DNA of 64,000 bases from Sphingomonadales bacterium (GTDB taxonomy: Bacteria > Pseudomonadota > Alphaproteobacteria > Sphingomonadales > Sphingomonadaceae), in NCBI GenBank assembly GCA_016714795.1, contig JADKCA010000003.1, forward strand, positions 186,001 to 250,000. Reading direction: 5' to 3'. The notes under the pieces are model-generated. The model searched no databases and was not told the origin of the DNA. It saw only the letters and a list, made by a program, of their open reading frames with translations. Shown piece after piece: positions 43,959 to 52,680 of the stretch; the stretch's first letter is position 1, and the number at the start of each line of letters is the position of its first letter. A program made the translations under genes and the position numbers.

Positions 43959-45915
43959 ACGGGCACTCTGCTTCTGGTTCACCCTTGTTCTGGGCATCGT
44001 GTGGACCGCATCTCCAGCACATGGTCAGACAAGCCAAGACCGAACCGATCCGAATGTCGGCTATTCCATCCTGCAGACATCAGAAGGGCGTTTGCTGGAC
44101 TATCATGACGGAGACGTCAGTCATGAGCCCGGTAACACACCGCCAAAAGCAGGGTGGAAGCGCACCCGCGTGAAAGGCAGGCCGTTTAACAATCACTATG
44201 CCATTGCGCTTCTTTCTCCCGAGCTGAAAATGGAGTTTCCCCGCCTCATCTGGTATCGGGTGACGTTTGATCCGGGCATTGCCGGGTCCGGCCCATTGGC
44301 CCTGCTGACCGATCAGACCCATGAGCGCACTGTGGTTTTCCTCAATGGCGTGGACCTTTATCGCAGCTATGCACACGCGGACCTGATGCAGTTTGGCTGG
44401 AACCGCCCGCGCATGATGAACCTGCCGCGCGCACTGCTGCGCCCGGGCCAGAATGAAGTCATCATCAGGCTGGATAATATTGGCCCGACCTATCTGATGC
44501 TGGGCGCATTGCAGATCGGCCAGTTTGAGGCCGTTCGCGCAGAGTATGACCGTCGCCTGTTCTGGCGTGTGACCGGCCCAAGAACGGTGAATGGAGTCCT
44601 CGTCATTTTGACATTGGGGGCGATTGTCTTCTGGTTTTTCAGGCGGAAGGAAACTGTATTCGGCTGGCTGGCGCTGGTCGGACTGTGCTGGTTCATTCGC
44701 AACATGCACTATTATGATGATCGGCCGTCATTGGACATCATGCTCTATTGGCAGATCACCTGGGCATCGCTGTTTGTCCTCATGATCGCGCTTTACGGGT
44801 TTGCGGCGGAATTTTTCCAGCTTGAGCGGCGGCGGGCCGTCATCTTCTGGTCTGCGGCAGCCGGACTGATCATGCTCGTGCTGAACCAGTTTCACATTCT
44901 GGTGCTTGGGCTGGGCGACATGAGTTATCTTGGCGCGACGATCATGGGGGCGATTATCGTCACCATCTTCTTCAAACAATGTCGCAGCGAACCAAATCTG
45001 GACAATTTTGCGATGCTGGCGGCCATTATTCTGGCAATCGCCATGTCGGTGTTCGATCTTGGCTTGATGGAGCGCTGGTGGACCGGACCGGGATTTTTTC
45101 TACAACCTTATGCCAGCCTGATCGTCTTTTCAGCCTTTGGCTTTGCGCTGGGGCGGCGTATCCTTCGTGCACTTTTTCTGGTCGAAACCATGAACGAGGT
45201 GCTGGAAGCGCGCGTTGCAGAAGCCACCGATTTGCTGACCCAAAGCGAGGTTGAACGCAGGCGGCTGGAGGTCACGGCTGCGGTTGAGCAGGAACGCACC
45301 CGCCTGATGCGCGAAATTCATGATGGCATTGGTTCCAATCTCGTCACTGCGCTCGCCGTCGCGCAGAACCAGAAGGAAAATGGCCCGACGGTAGACACCC
45401 TCAAACGCTCGATCGCCGATCTGCGCGCTGCGATCGACTCGCTGGAGCCGACCGAAGGGGATCTGACGCTGCTTCTCGCCAGCTTCCGCCACCGGATGGA
45501 GCCTGAACTGCGCAAGGCAGGGCTTTCGCTACGCTGGCACGTCGATCCGCTACCGCCCTTTGAGTGGCTGGAGGCGACCAACGCGCTTCACGTCTTGCGC
45601 ATCTTTCAGGAGATTATCGCCAATTGCATCAAACATGCACAGGCAACCGAGATCGCAGTCTCATGCCGCGCCCAGGAGCGGGACGGTCGCCGGGGGATCT
45701 GCGTCGAATTTCTTGACAATGGGACCGGCCTGCCGCCCGATGGTGCATGGGACGGCAAGGGTATCGCCAATATGAAAGCGCGCGCAGAGGCATTGCTGGG
45801 ACAGATCGAGGTGGGGCCGCACCCAGACGGGCGGGGAACGCGCGTGGCCCTGTGGCTGCCCTATGAGCGCCGCGCCGTTGCGCGTCCCTTGCCACGCGCG
45901 AGCGTCCGCACATGA
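43948..45915 (+). CDS. 7TM sensor histidine kinase, first of a tandem pair
   Basis: 655 residues. N-terminal signal/anchor (ALCFWFTLVLGIVWTASPAH), a periplasmic beta-rich domain (about 30-205) like the 7TMR-DISM extracellular domains, about seven membrane segments (about 210-415), a coiled coil, a HisKA_3 domain with His458 in RLMREIHDGIGSN, and an HATPase with RIFQEIIANCIKHAQATEIA, DNGTGLPP and GKGIANMKARAEAL. This is the NarX/DegS-type kinase class that pairs with NarL-type regulators such as the one just upstream. It starts at GTG 43948, and its end overlaps the next kinase by four bases. Confidence 0.9.
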   Translation: MGCRRALCFWFTLVLGIVWTASPAHGQTSQDRTDPNVGYSILQTSEGRLLDYHDGDVSHEPGNTPPKAGWKRTRVKGRPFNNHYAIALLSPELKMEFPRLIWYRVTFDPGIAGSGPLALLTDQTHERTVVFLNGVDLYRSYAHADLMQFGWNRPRMMNLPRALLRPGQNEVIIRLDNIGPTYLMLGALQIGQFEAVRAEYDRRLFWRVTGPRTVNGVLVILTLGAIVFWFFRRKETVFGWLALVGLCWFIRNMHYYDDRPSLDIMLYWQITWASLFVLMIALYGFAAEFFQLERRRAVIFWSAAAGLIMLVLNQFHILVLGLGDMSYLGATIMGAIIVTIFFKQCRSEPNLDNFAMLAAIILAIAMSVFDLGLMERWWTGPGFFLQPYASLIVFSAFGFALGRRILRALFLVETMNEVLEARVAEATDLLTQSEVERRRLEVTAAVEQERTRLMREIHDGIGSNLVTALAVAQNQKENGPTVDTLKRSIADLRAAIDSLEPTEGDLTLLLASFRHRMEPELRKAGLSLRWHVDPLPPFEWLEATNALHVLRIFQEIIANCIKHAQATEIAVSCRAQERDGRRGICVEFLDNGTGLPPDGAWDGKGIANMKARAEALLGQIEVGPHPDGRGTRVALWLPYERRAVARPLPRASVRT

Positions 45916-47825
45916 CCTTGAGCGGCAGCGATGACGATCTGGGCCAGCCAGAAGCCCACTCATACCGCGCTGCGATCCTGGCGTTTCTGGGCATCTCGGC
46001 GGCGATGCTCGCTTGCCTGTTCATCGTCTGGTTCAGCCCTCACCCCGCCAATGACGCGCACCTTGCCACCAGCTTCAGTCACGCCGATTTCCGGTTTGAC
46101 GCGGCGGAGGCAGCCCCAAAGGGCGGCTGGATCAAGGCCAAGCTGCCGTTCCATGACTATTATGCGGCTCCAGATACGGCACGCCAGCACGGCAATATCC
46201 TGTGGGCAAAGCTGACTTTTGATGCCGAAACGCTGCCGGGCGGCCGCATTGCTCTCTTCACTGATTATACGCCCGAGCGCTTCATCGTGCTGCTGAACGA
46301 CAAGGAAATCTTCCGCAATTATTCAGACCCGGACGCCCAGCGGTTTGCGTCGTTCAAGCCGGCCTTCATTCCCATTCCGCGCGAAGCACTGCGGCGCGGC
46401 GAGAATGTGATCGCGCTGCGGCTGGAAAGCGACACGCCCTGGACATTGGGGCTGGGCCATGTGGCGGTTGGCGACGACCGGCTGATCCGCGACAAGCATG
46501 ACCGGGCCTATGCGCTGCAATATCTGGGGCCGCAGATCGTCAACGGCATCATGGCAGCGCTGACGCTGGCCATCCTGCTCTTCTGGTTCCGGCGGCGCGA
46601 GGAAAAGAGCTTCTTCTGGCTGGCTCTGGTGGGGATCGTCTGGTGGCTGCGCAACCTGCATTATTCGGCGCATGATCCCTTCATTGGCGCTTCTGCCATG
46701 TGGGAGCTTGTCTCTGTCTCCATCTTCATGCTGACCACCGCATTTTTGTGCTTCACCGTGACTGTGCTCGATGCCAGCCGCAGGTTGCGGTGGATCAGAC
46801 TGTCCATCGCGGGGGGAGCCGCATTGATCCTGTTCAGGGAAGTCCTTCTGGCGAATGGCATGAGCGACTTCCCCGCTTTCGCCTTGCTGGCACCATTCAC
46901 ATTTTCGCTGTCCATCATCTTTGTGATTGCCACGATCCGGCATCCGACTGCCGAAAATATGGTGATGCTGGTGGCCATCACCATCGCGATATTCTGGTCC
47001 ACTCATGACATGATTTTTCTCGGCAATATGTGGCAAGGCGCGGGGTTCCAGCTGCAACCCTATGCCAGTGTCGTCGTTTACGCGGCCTTCGCGTTTTCGC
47101 TCGGGCGGCGGATGCTGAAGGCGTTCGACACGACCGAAAACCTGAATGCTCAGCTGGAAGCCAGTGTAGCGCAGGCCCGCAAGGAGCTGTCCGCCAGCGA
47201 ATCCGCGCGGCGTGCGCTGGAAGTCGCCCATGCTGTCGAGCTGGAGCGCGAGCGGATCATGCGTGAAATCCATGACGGCATCGGCTCCAATCTGGTGACG
47301 GCGCTTGCGGTGGCAAAGAAACAGGATGCGCAAGGCTGGACGGTCGGACTGCTCAAACGGTCAATCGCCGATCTGAAGATTGCAATCGACTCGCTTGAGC
47401 CGAGCGATGGCGATGTTGCGGTCGTTCTGGCCGGATTCCGCCATCGTACCGAAGCGGATTTGTCAGCCGCCGGTATTGGATTGAAGTGGAGGGTCGATGC
47501 CGTTCCCCCGGTGCGCTGGCTGGATGCCCCCAACACCTTGCACATCCTGCGGATATTTCAGGAGATTGTGACGAATGTGATCAAACACGCGAACGCCACC
47601 GAAATCGAGGTGCGTTGTCATGCCCAGCAATGCAATGGGGCTGAAGGCGTATTGGTGGAGTTTCTCGACAATGGGGTCGGTCTTGATGATATTCCCGTCG
47701 ACACCGGCAAGGGCCTGGCAAACATGGCCGCGCGAGCAACGGCGCTGAAGGCGCAGCTGACAGTCAAGATGCGCGAGAGCGGGCGCGGCGCAAAAGCCTC
47801 ACTTTGGCTACCATTTAGCCGCTGA
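45912..47825 (+). CDS. 7TM sensor histidine kinase, second of a tandem pair
   Basis: 637 residues and paralogous to the preceding kinase over its whole length: N-terminal membrane anchor (AAILAFLGISAAMLACLFIV), periplasmic domain (about 45-205), about seven membrane segments, HisKA_3 with His454 in RIMREIHDGIGSN, and HATPase with RIFQEIVTNVIKHANATEIE, DNGVGLDD and GKGLANMAARATAL. The two kinases share the HDGIGSNLVTALAVA block exactly, but the periplasmic domains differ a lot, so they may sense different cues and feed one regulator. It begins with ATG in the previous stop (ATGA). Confidence 0.9.
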   Translation: MTLSGSDDDLGQPEAHSYRAAILAFLGISAAMLACLFIVWFSPHPANDAHLATSFSHADFRFDAAEAAPKGGWIKAKLPFHDYYAAPDTARQHGNILWAKLTFDAETLPGGRIALFTDYTPERFIVLLNDKEIFRNYSDPDAQRFASFKPAFIPIPREALRRGENVIALRLESDTPWTLGLGHVAVGDDRLIRDKHDRAYALQYLGPQIVNGIMAALTLAILLFWFRRREEKSFFWLALVGIVWWLRNLHYSAHDPFIGASAMWELVSVSIFMLTTAFLCFTVTVLDASRRLRWIRLSIAGGAALILFREVLLANGMSDFPAFALLAPFTFSLSIIFVIATIRHPTAENMVMLVAITIAIFWSTHDMIFLGNMWQGAGFQLQPYASVVVYAAFAFSLGRRMLKAFDTTENLNAQLEASVAQARKELSASESARRALEVAHAVELERERIMREIHDGIGSNLVTALAVAKKQDAQGWTVGLLKRSIADLKIAIDSLEPSDGDVAVVLAGFRHRTEADLSAAGIGLKWRVDAVPPVRWLDAPNTLHILRIFQEIVTNVIKHANATEIEVRCHAQQCNGAEGVLVEFLDNGVGLDDIPVDTGKGLANMAARATALKAQLTVKMRESGRGAKASLWLPFSR

Positions 47826-47884
47826 ATTTCAACGCAATCGACTGTTCAAGCGCCCCTTGATCTGCGCGAGCACAGAACTGCGGC

Positions 47885-48035
47885 CGAACGACGCGCCTTT
47901 GCAGCAACGGGAACGCGACCTGGCGGTGGTCGCTCAACATCGGCTCTGACATTCTGGTTTGTGGGCGACGTTTCCGCAAGCTGTGCGTGATTGATGACTG
48001 CACGCGGGAATGCTGGCGCTGGCCGCAAGAGCGCC
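47885..48035 (+). pseudogene. IS3-family transposase remnant
   Basis: One frame reads WRWSLNIGSDILVCGRRFRK, then LCVIDDCTRECW. This is the start of the IS3 (IS407-like) orfB integrase core, where WSLDFVSD...DGRRFR..VIDDFTREC is the rule. Only about 150 bases are left: no start, no later catalytic residues and no visible terminal repeats. It directly follows the second kinase gene and marks past insertion-sequence activity at the edge of the pilus-like locus. Confidence 0.75.
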
Positions 48036-48058
48036 GGATCGTGCGGCGCGCGTCTCCC

Positions 48059-49210
48059 CTATACCAGCGGGTGTTTGAGCGGCAGGCCAAGGTGCTGACG
48101 CCCGGTCAACTCGCAGGTGATGTCCCAATCCCAGAAGGCGTGCGAACAGACGGTGTTGAGATCACGCCAGTGCCGCTGGAGCGGTTGTTGAACATGGAAG
48201 CTGGAGGCTCCGGCAGCCGCCATCATCCGGTTGGCCGTCTCGCGGCAATGCCTGGAGATATAGGCCGCCTGCCCTTTCAGCCCCAGCCGGTCTTCAGTGG
48301 TGAAGGGACGGCTGTGCAGGATGGAGTCGGCCCGCCGATAAATCGCGCGCGCCAGATCGGTCGCCGCCAGCGTTGAAATCTGAAAGTCTCCCAGTGTCAC
48401 ATGCGCATGTTGCTGATCCTTCAGCACCACGCCGCTGAAGTTGCGAACGCGGCGCTCCACCACCTCTTCATAGGCCTTGAGCGCGCCCAGCAGCGCCCCC
48501 GTCAGCACCGGCACGATGGTGCAATAGGCGGAAACGAGAAACGGCACGGAAAAGAGCGGGTTGGCATGCAGTCGAGATCCATCGGTCACACCGCCATGGA
48601 AATCCGCACCACGGATGGCATGGCGATCCGGCACGAACACATTGGTTGCACGATAATCATTGCTGCCCGTGCCGGCCATGCCGGTATACGTCCACACATC
48701 AATCACCTCGACCGCGTCGATGGGCATCAGGAAGGAGCGAGGGCCGTCTTCTGCCAGGCCGCTCATCAACACCCAGTCCGCGTGCATCACGCCTGACCCC
48801 CATGCCGCGCGACCACTGACAACCCAGCCGCCATCCACCTTGCTGGCCTTCATGTCCGCTGCCGAGGCCGCAGGGAGCATCGTGTAGCCAGTGGGGCCAA
48901 ACAGCTCCTCCTGCGTTTCCTCCGGGAATTTGGCGACATAGATGTTGTGGCTGATATAGAAGGCCGCGATCCAGCCGGTGGACGGGCACGCCGCGCTGAT
49001 GATCTCCACCACCTCCAACATGGTCGAAAGGCGCGCTTCGGAGCCGCCCCAGCGCTTGGGCACAAACATCTGGATGATGCCCGCATCGATCAGATCCCGG
49101 ATCGAGTCGTCATGTGGCTTGCGAAGTGCCTCTGTTTCCGCCGCACGCGCAGCGATGCGCGGGGCCACGGCGCGCGCGCGTTCGACGAGTTCAGCATCGG
49201 TGAAGGCCAT
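48059..49210 (-). CDS. Flavin-dependent monooxygenase of the acyl-CoA dehydrogenase fold
   Basis: 383 residues. The acyl-CoA dehydrogenase-like fold with PKRWGGSEARLSTMLEVVEI, ACPSTGWIAAFYISHNIYVA, SGRAAWGSGVMHADWVLMSG and WTYTGMAGTGSNDYRATNVF is that of two-component group D monooxygenases (HsaA/DszC/HpaB relatives), which hydroxylate aromatic or polycyclic substrates using reduced flavin from a partner reductase. No reductase is visible next to it. GGGAGAG lies before the ATG at 49210. Divergent from a TetR gene that probably controls it. The substrate is not readable. Confidence 0.85.
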   Translation of the reverse strand: MAFTDAELVERARAVAPRIAARAAETEALRKPHDDSIRDLIDAGIIQMFVPKRWGGSEARLSTMLEVVEIISAACPSTGWIAAFYISHNIYVAKFPEETQEELFGPTGYTMLPAASAADMKASKVDGGWVVSGRAAWGSGVMHADWVLMSGLAEDGPRSFLMPIDAVEVIDVWTYTGMAGTGSNDYRATNVFVPDRHAIRGADFHGGVTDGSRLHANPLFSVPFLVSAYCTIVPVLTGALLGALKAYEEVVERRVRNFSGVVLKDQQHAHVTLGDFQISTLAATDLARAIYRRADSILHSRPFTTEDRLGLKGQAAYISRHCRETANRMMAAAGASSFHVQQPLQRHWRDLNTVCSHAFWDWDITCELTGRQHLGLPLKHPLV

Positions 49211-49262
49211 GTCACTCTCCCAGTTCAAGTCTGGTGCACGAATTTGCATATTAATATACATA

Positions 49263-49281
49263 TGTCTAATTAAATTGGACA
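49263..49281. promoter_or_regulatory. Candidate TetR operator
   Basis: TGTCTAATTAAATTGGACA is a 19-bp palindrome with one mismatch, lying in the 93-base spacer between the divergent monooxygenase and TetR genes. A second, looser inverted repeat CATAT...ATATG lies just to its left. Such sites are typical of TetR self-regulation. Confidence 0.65.
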
Positions 49282-49303
49282 AAGGCTGTGCTATGACGAT
49301 GCG

Positions 49304-49960
49304 ATGAGCATGAATGCCGCCAAGAGGCCCCGGGGCCGACCATCGCTGTCCGGCCCCTCCCCCGCCTCGGACGAAACCTGTCTTGATGTGGCCCTGGAGG
49401 CCTTTGCTGAGCGGGGTTATGAGGGTGCCTCGATCCGCGACATTGCGGCAGCGAGCGGCGTCAGCCACGGCCTGATCACTGCCCGGTTCGGGTCCAAACA
49501 GGGGCTGTGGATGGCCGCTGTCGATCATGGCATGAGCCGCCTGCATCAGCGTCTTGTGGCAGTGGAGCAGGCGCAATCCGCGCAGATTGGCGTTGAAGAG
49601 CGGATGCGCACCGTTTGCATCCGTTTTCTGGAAACCGTGGCGGCCTATCCGGCCATCGTCCAACTCATGAATGTCGAAGGCTCACGCCCCGGACCGCGTC
49701 TGAGCCATATTGTGGAGACCTTCTTCCGATCCCGCAGCTGGCCGTTTGCCACGTTGCTGGCCGAAGGTCAGGCGAGCGGACTTTTCCGGCCCATCCATGT
49801 CTCCGTGCCTTTCACGCTACTGGCGCATGGCGCAGGCGCACTGGTGGCGCTCCGTCCGCTGGTGGAGGCCGTGAATGCCAGCCTGCGCACCGATCCGGAG
49901 GGACTCAGCCGCACCATAGAGGCCGCAGCCGATATGATCGTCCGCGGCCTCAAGGCCTGA
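49304..49960 (+). CDS. TetR-family transcriptional regulator
   Basis: 218 residues. N-terminal helix-turn-helix: CLDVALEAFAERGYEGASIR, DIAAASGVSHGLITARFGSK, then GLWMAAVDHGM. The C-terminal ligand domain has no motif I can assign. A basic leader (KRPRGRPS) precedes the domain. It probably represses the divergent monooxygenase. The start at 49304 has no strong ribosome binding site, and 49310 is an alternative. Its stop abuts the convergent pirin stop. Confidence 0.92.
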   Translation: MSMNAAKRPRGRPSLSGPSPASDETCLDVALEAFAERGYEGASIRDIAAASGVSHGLITARFGSKQGLWMAAVDHGMSRLHQRLVAVEQAQSAQIGVEERMRTVCIRFLETVAAYPAIVQLMNVEGSRPGPRLSHIVETFFRSRSWPFATLLAEGQASGLFRPIHVSVPFTLLAHGAGALVALRPLVEAVNASLRTDPEGLSRTIEAAADMIVRGLKA

Positions 49961-50827
49961 TCAGGCGGGCGCCATCGCGCCGCAGCGACCGGCATTGTAA
50001 TCGTCAATCGCCTCGCGGATTTCGGTCTCGCTCGTCATCACGAAAGGGCCATAGCCCACCACCGCGCCCTCCACCGGCGCACCGGTTAGCACCAGCAGTG
50101 TGGCCTCTCCATCCGCGTGAATGGAGACGCCCTCTCCATCCCGCGTCAGCCGCGCGATTTCGGAGGCCCCGACGCCGGTTCCGCCGATGGTGACATGCCC
50201 GTTCAGCACGGCCACCATCGAGGTATGACCTTCGGGCAGCGGCAATGTGACTTCAGCATCTGCGGCCAGCCGCACATCCCATAGATTAACCGGGGAGAAG
50301 GAGCGCGCGGGGCCGCGTGTGTCACCCCACTCTCCGGCAATAATCCGCGCGATGCCGCGTTCAAAGCTGCGCACGGGGATATTGTCCGCCGTGATCGCCT
50401 GATAAGCCGGCGGGGCGAGCTTATGTTCCGGCGGCAGGTTTAACCACAGCTGGACGACATGGAAGGGTCCACCGCTGCGCGAAAAGCCGGCCGAGTGGAA
50501 CTCTTCATGGACCACGCCATGCCCAGCCGTCATCCACTGGACATCGCCCCGGCCAATCGTGCCGCCACCGCCTGCGGAATCGCGGTGCGAGACTTCGCCA
50601 TCATAGACAATCGTGACCGTTTCAAACCCGCGATGCGGATGCGCGCCCACGCCGCGCGGCGGCCCGGCATGCGGCTCAAAATTGCGCGGCCCGGCATGAT
50701 CGAACAACAGGAAGGGGCTCAACGCCTCGGCATCCTGCTGATAGCTGAACAGCGAGCGGACGGGGAAGCCATCGCCCACCCAATGACCCATGGATTTTCC
50801 GATCACATCAACCAGCGTCTTCATCAT
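49961..50827 (-). CDS. Pirin-family protein
   Basis: 288 residues of a bicupin fold. Metal-site motifs are RGVGAHPHRGFETVTIVYDG and MTAGHGVVHEEFHS in the N-terminal cupin. Pirins are iron-binding proteins; some show quercetinase activity and others act as regulators. GAAAGG precedes the ATG pair at 50827/50824. Divergent from an HxlR-type regulator, a common arrangement for bacterial pirins, so control by it is likely. Confidence 0.92.
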   Translation of the reverse strand: MMKTLVDVIGKSMGHWVGDGFPVRSLFSYQQDAEALSPFLLFDHAGPRNFEPHAGPPRGVGAHPHRGFETVTIVYDGEVSHRDSAGGGGTIGRGDVQWMTAGHGVVHEEFHSAGFSRSGGPFHVVQLWLNLPPEHKLAPPAYQAITADNIPVRSFERGIARIIAGEWGDTRGPARSFSPVNLWDVRLAADAEVTLPLPEGHTSMVAVLNGHVTIGGTGVGASEIARLTRDGEGVSIHADGEATLLVLTGAPVEGAVVGYGPFVMTSETEIREAIDDYNAGRCGAMAPA

Positions 50828-50887
50828 CTGACCTTTCAAGGGAGGCGTCGTGTTGGCCCCGCCTCCAGAGCCTTGCTTTCATAACAT

Positions 50888-50911
50888 GGTATAAATATGC
50901 CTATATGTACC
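50888..50911. promoter_or_regulatory. Candidate HxlR operator
   Basis: GGTA and TACC bracket an AT-rich core with internal TATA repeats (50888-50911), about midway between the divergent pirin and HxlR genes. Imperfect dyad, so moderate support only. Confidence 0.45.
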
Positions 50912-50944
50912 AGCCGCAAGTACGATCCTTGAGGATACTGACAA

Positions 50945-51262
50945 ATGCCGTTTTCCACGCCCCATGCCAGCGATTGCCCGGCAGAGCTGACGCTCAACTT
51001 TCTCTCCGCCAAATGGCGGCCGATGATCATCTTCTGGCTGTTGCAGGGGCCGATGCGGTTCAACGCGTTGCAGCGCCAGCTGGGTGGCGCCACGCACCGG
51101 ACATTGTCCAAAACGCTCAAGGAGATGGAAGCAGACGGGCTCGTTTCCCGCCACGATCATCAGGAAATCCCGCCGCGCGTGGATTATACCCTCACCGCGC
51201 GCGGAGCGAGCTTGCGCCCTGTGCTGGAAGCGATGGAACGCTGGGCCAAAGGTCAGGCCTGA
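50945..51262 (+). CDS. HxlR-family winged-helix transcriptional regulator
   Basis: 105 residues with the family pattern DCPAELTLNFLSAKWRPMII, GPMRFNALQRQLGGATHRTL, SKTLKEMEADGLVSRHDHQE and PPRVDYTLTARGASLRPVLE. The N-terminal Cys before the W-x-P-x-I helix is the typical redox or electrophile-sensing residue of this family. Divergent from pirin; likely its regulator. It converges on hslU, with 3 bases between. Confidence 0.93.
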   Translation: MPFSTPHASDCPAELTLNFLSAKWRPMIIFWLLQGPMRFNALQRQLGGATHRTLSKTLKEMEADGLVSRHDHQEIPPRVDYTLTARGASLRPVLEAMERWAKGQA

Positions 51263-51265
51263 GCG

Positions 51266-52567
51266 TCACAGCACATATTTGGAGAGATCCACATTGCGGG
51301 CGATTTCGGAGAGCTGGGTCTCCACATAAGCCGCGTCGATGGTGACGGTTTCCCCAGTGCGATCCTCTGCATCGAAGCTCACATCTTCCAGCAGCTTTTC
51401 GAGTACGGTGGAGAGCCGCCGCGCGCCGATATTCTCCAGCGAGCGGTTCACGTCCGCCGCGATCCGCGCAATGGCGATGATGCCATCCTCGGTGAAGTCC
51501 ACCGAAACGCCTTCGGTGGAGAGCAGCGCCTGATACTGGATGGTCAGGCTGGCACGCGTATCCTTCAGGATTTGCACGAAGTCATCCTGCGTCAGTGCCT
51601 GCAACTCAACCCGGATCGGCAAGCGGCCCTGCAATTCAGGCAGCAGATCACTGGGCTTGGCAACATGGAAAGCCCCGCTTGCGATAAACAGGATATGGTC
51701 GGTTTTCATCGGCCCATATTTGGTGGCAACCGTCGTGCCTTCGATCAGCGGCAGCAGATCGCGCTGCACCCCCTCGCGCGAGACTGAACCACCGCGCACG
51801 TCAGACACGGCAATCTTGTCAATCTCGTCGAGGAACACGATGCCGTTTGCTTCGGCATCTGCCAGCGCCACGCGTGCGACATCATCCTGATCCAGACGCG
51901 CGTCAGCTTCCTCCTCCACCAGCTTGGTCCAGGCGGCAGGCACCAGCATTTTGCGCTTTTTGAGCTGCCCTTTGCCAAACGCCTTGCCCATCATGTCAGA
52001 CAGATTGATCATGCCAATCCCCCCACCCCCGCCGGGCAGTTCGAACGGCATCTGCTGGCCGGGCTCCATCTCGATTTCCACCTCGGTCTGATCGAGATGC
52101 CCATCCTGAAAGCGGATGCGGAAGGCATCGCGGGTTGCCTGGCTGGCGTCCTTGCCGGTCAACGCATCGAGCAAACGCACCATCGCGGCCTCTTCAGCCT
52201 TGTCCTTCACAGCAGAGCGGCGGCGCTCCTTTTCCAGCCGGATCGCTTCTTCCACCAGATCGCGGGCAATCTGTTCCACATCACGTCCCACATAGCCCAC
52301 TTCGGTGAATTTGGTAGCCTCCACCTTCACGAACGGCGCATCGGCCAGCTTGGCAAGGCGACGGCTGATCTCGGTCTTGCCGCAGCCTGTGGGGCCGATC
52401 ATCAGGATGTTCTTGGGCGTCACCTCCTCGCGCAGTTCCGCACCGAGTTGCTGCCGCCTCCAGCGGTTGCGCATGGCAACTGCCACCGCGCGCTTCGCTT
52501 CAGACTGGCCGATGATGTGCTCATCTAGCGCTGCAACAATGGCTTTGGGGGTGAGGGCGTTATTCAT
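51266..52567 (-). CDS. hslU: ATP-dependent protease ATPase subunit HslU
   Basis: AAA+ unfoldase of the HslVU protease. 433 residues: Walker A GPTGCGKTE, the GYVGRDVE pore motif, an intermediate (I) domain rich in charged residues with a Gly-rich stretch, Walker B VFLDEIDK, sensor region SGAFHVAKPSDLLPELQGRL, and the C-terminal SKYVL tail that docks into HslV. Start ATG 52567 has AAGGA upstream. It follows hslV after a 113-base spacer filled by a palindromic repeat. Confidence 0.97.
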   Translation of the reverse strand: MNNALTPKAIVAALDEHIIGQSEAKRAVAVAMRNRWRRQQLGAELREEVTPKNILMIGPTGCGKTEISRRLAKLADAPFVKVEATKFTEVGYVGRDVEQIARDLVEEAIRLEKERRRSAVKDKAEEAAMVRLLDALTGKDASQATRDAFRIRFQDGHLDQTEVEIEMEPGQQMPFELPGGGGGIGMINLSDMMGKAFGKGQLKKRKMLVPAAWTKLVEEEADARLDQDDVARVALADAEANGIVFLDEIDKIAVSDVRGGSVSREGVQRDLLPLIEGTTVATKYGPMKTDHILFIASGAFHVAKPSDLLPELQGRLPIRVELQALTQDDFVQILKDTRASLTIQYQALLSTEGVSVDFTEDGIIAIARIAADVNRSLENIGARRLSTVLEKLLEDVSFDAEDRTGETVTIDAAYVETQLSEIARNVDLSKYVL

Positions 52568-52582
52568 TCTTGGTCCTTGCGC

Positions 52583-52678
52583 CCTCCTCTTCATGGGAGG
52601 GATTGGGGTGAGGAGTGTGAGGAGGAGTCATCGGGTGGACGGTCCCCACCCCCGTCCCTCCCCCCAGAAAGGGCGGGA
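52583..52678. repeat. Palindromic repeat in the hslV-hslU spacer
   Basis: CCCTCCTCTTCATGGGAGGG at the hslU side can fold as a short hairpin. It is followed by TTGGGGTGAGG and, after a variable middle, by CCCCACCCCCGTCCCTCCCC, which can pair back to it. The layout resembles the truB/rbfA repeat (hairpin, purine arm, variable middle, pyrimidine arm, AGAAAGGGCGGG end), but the sequence belongs to a different subfamily. Confidence 0.7.
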
Positions 52679-52680
52679 CG

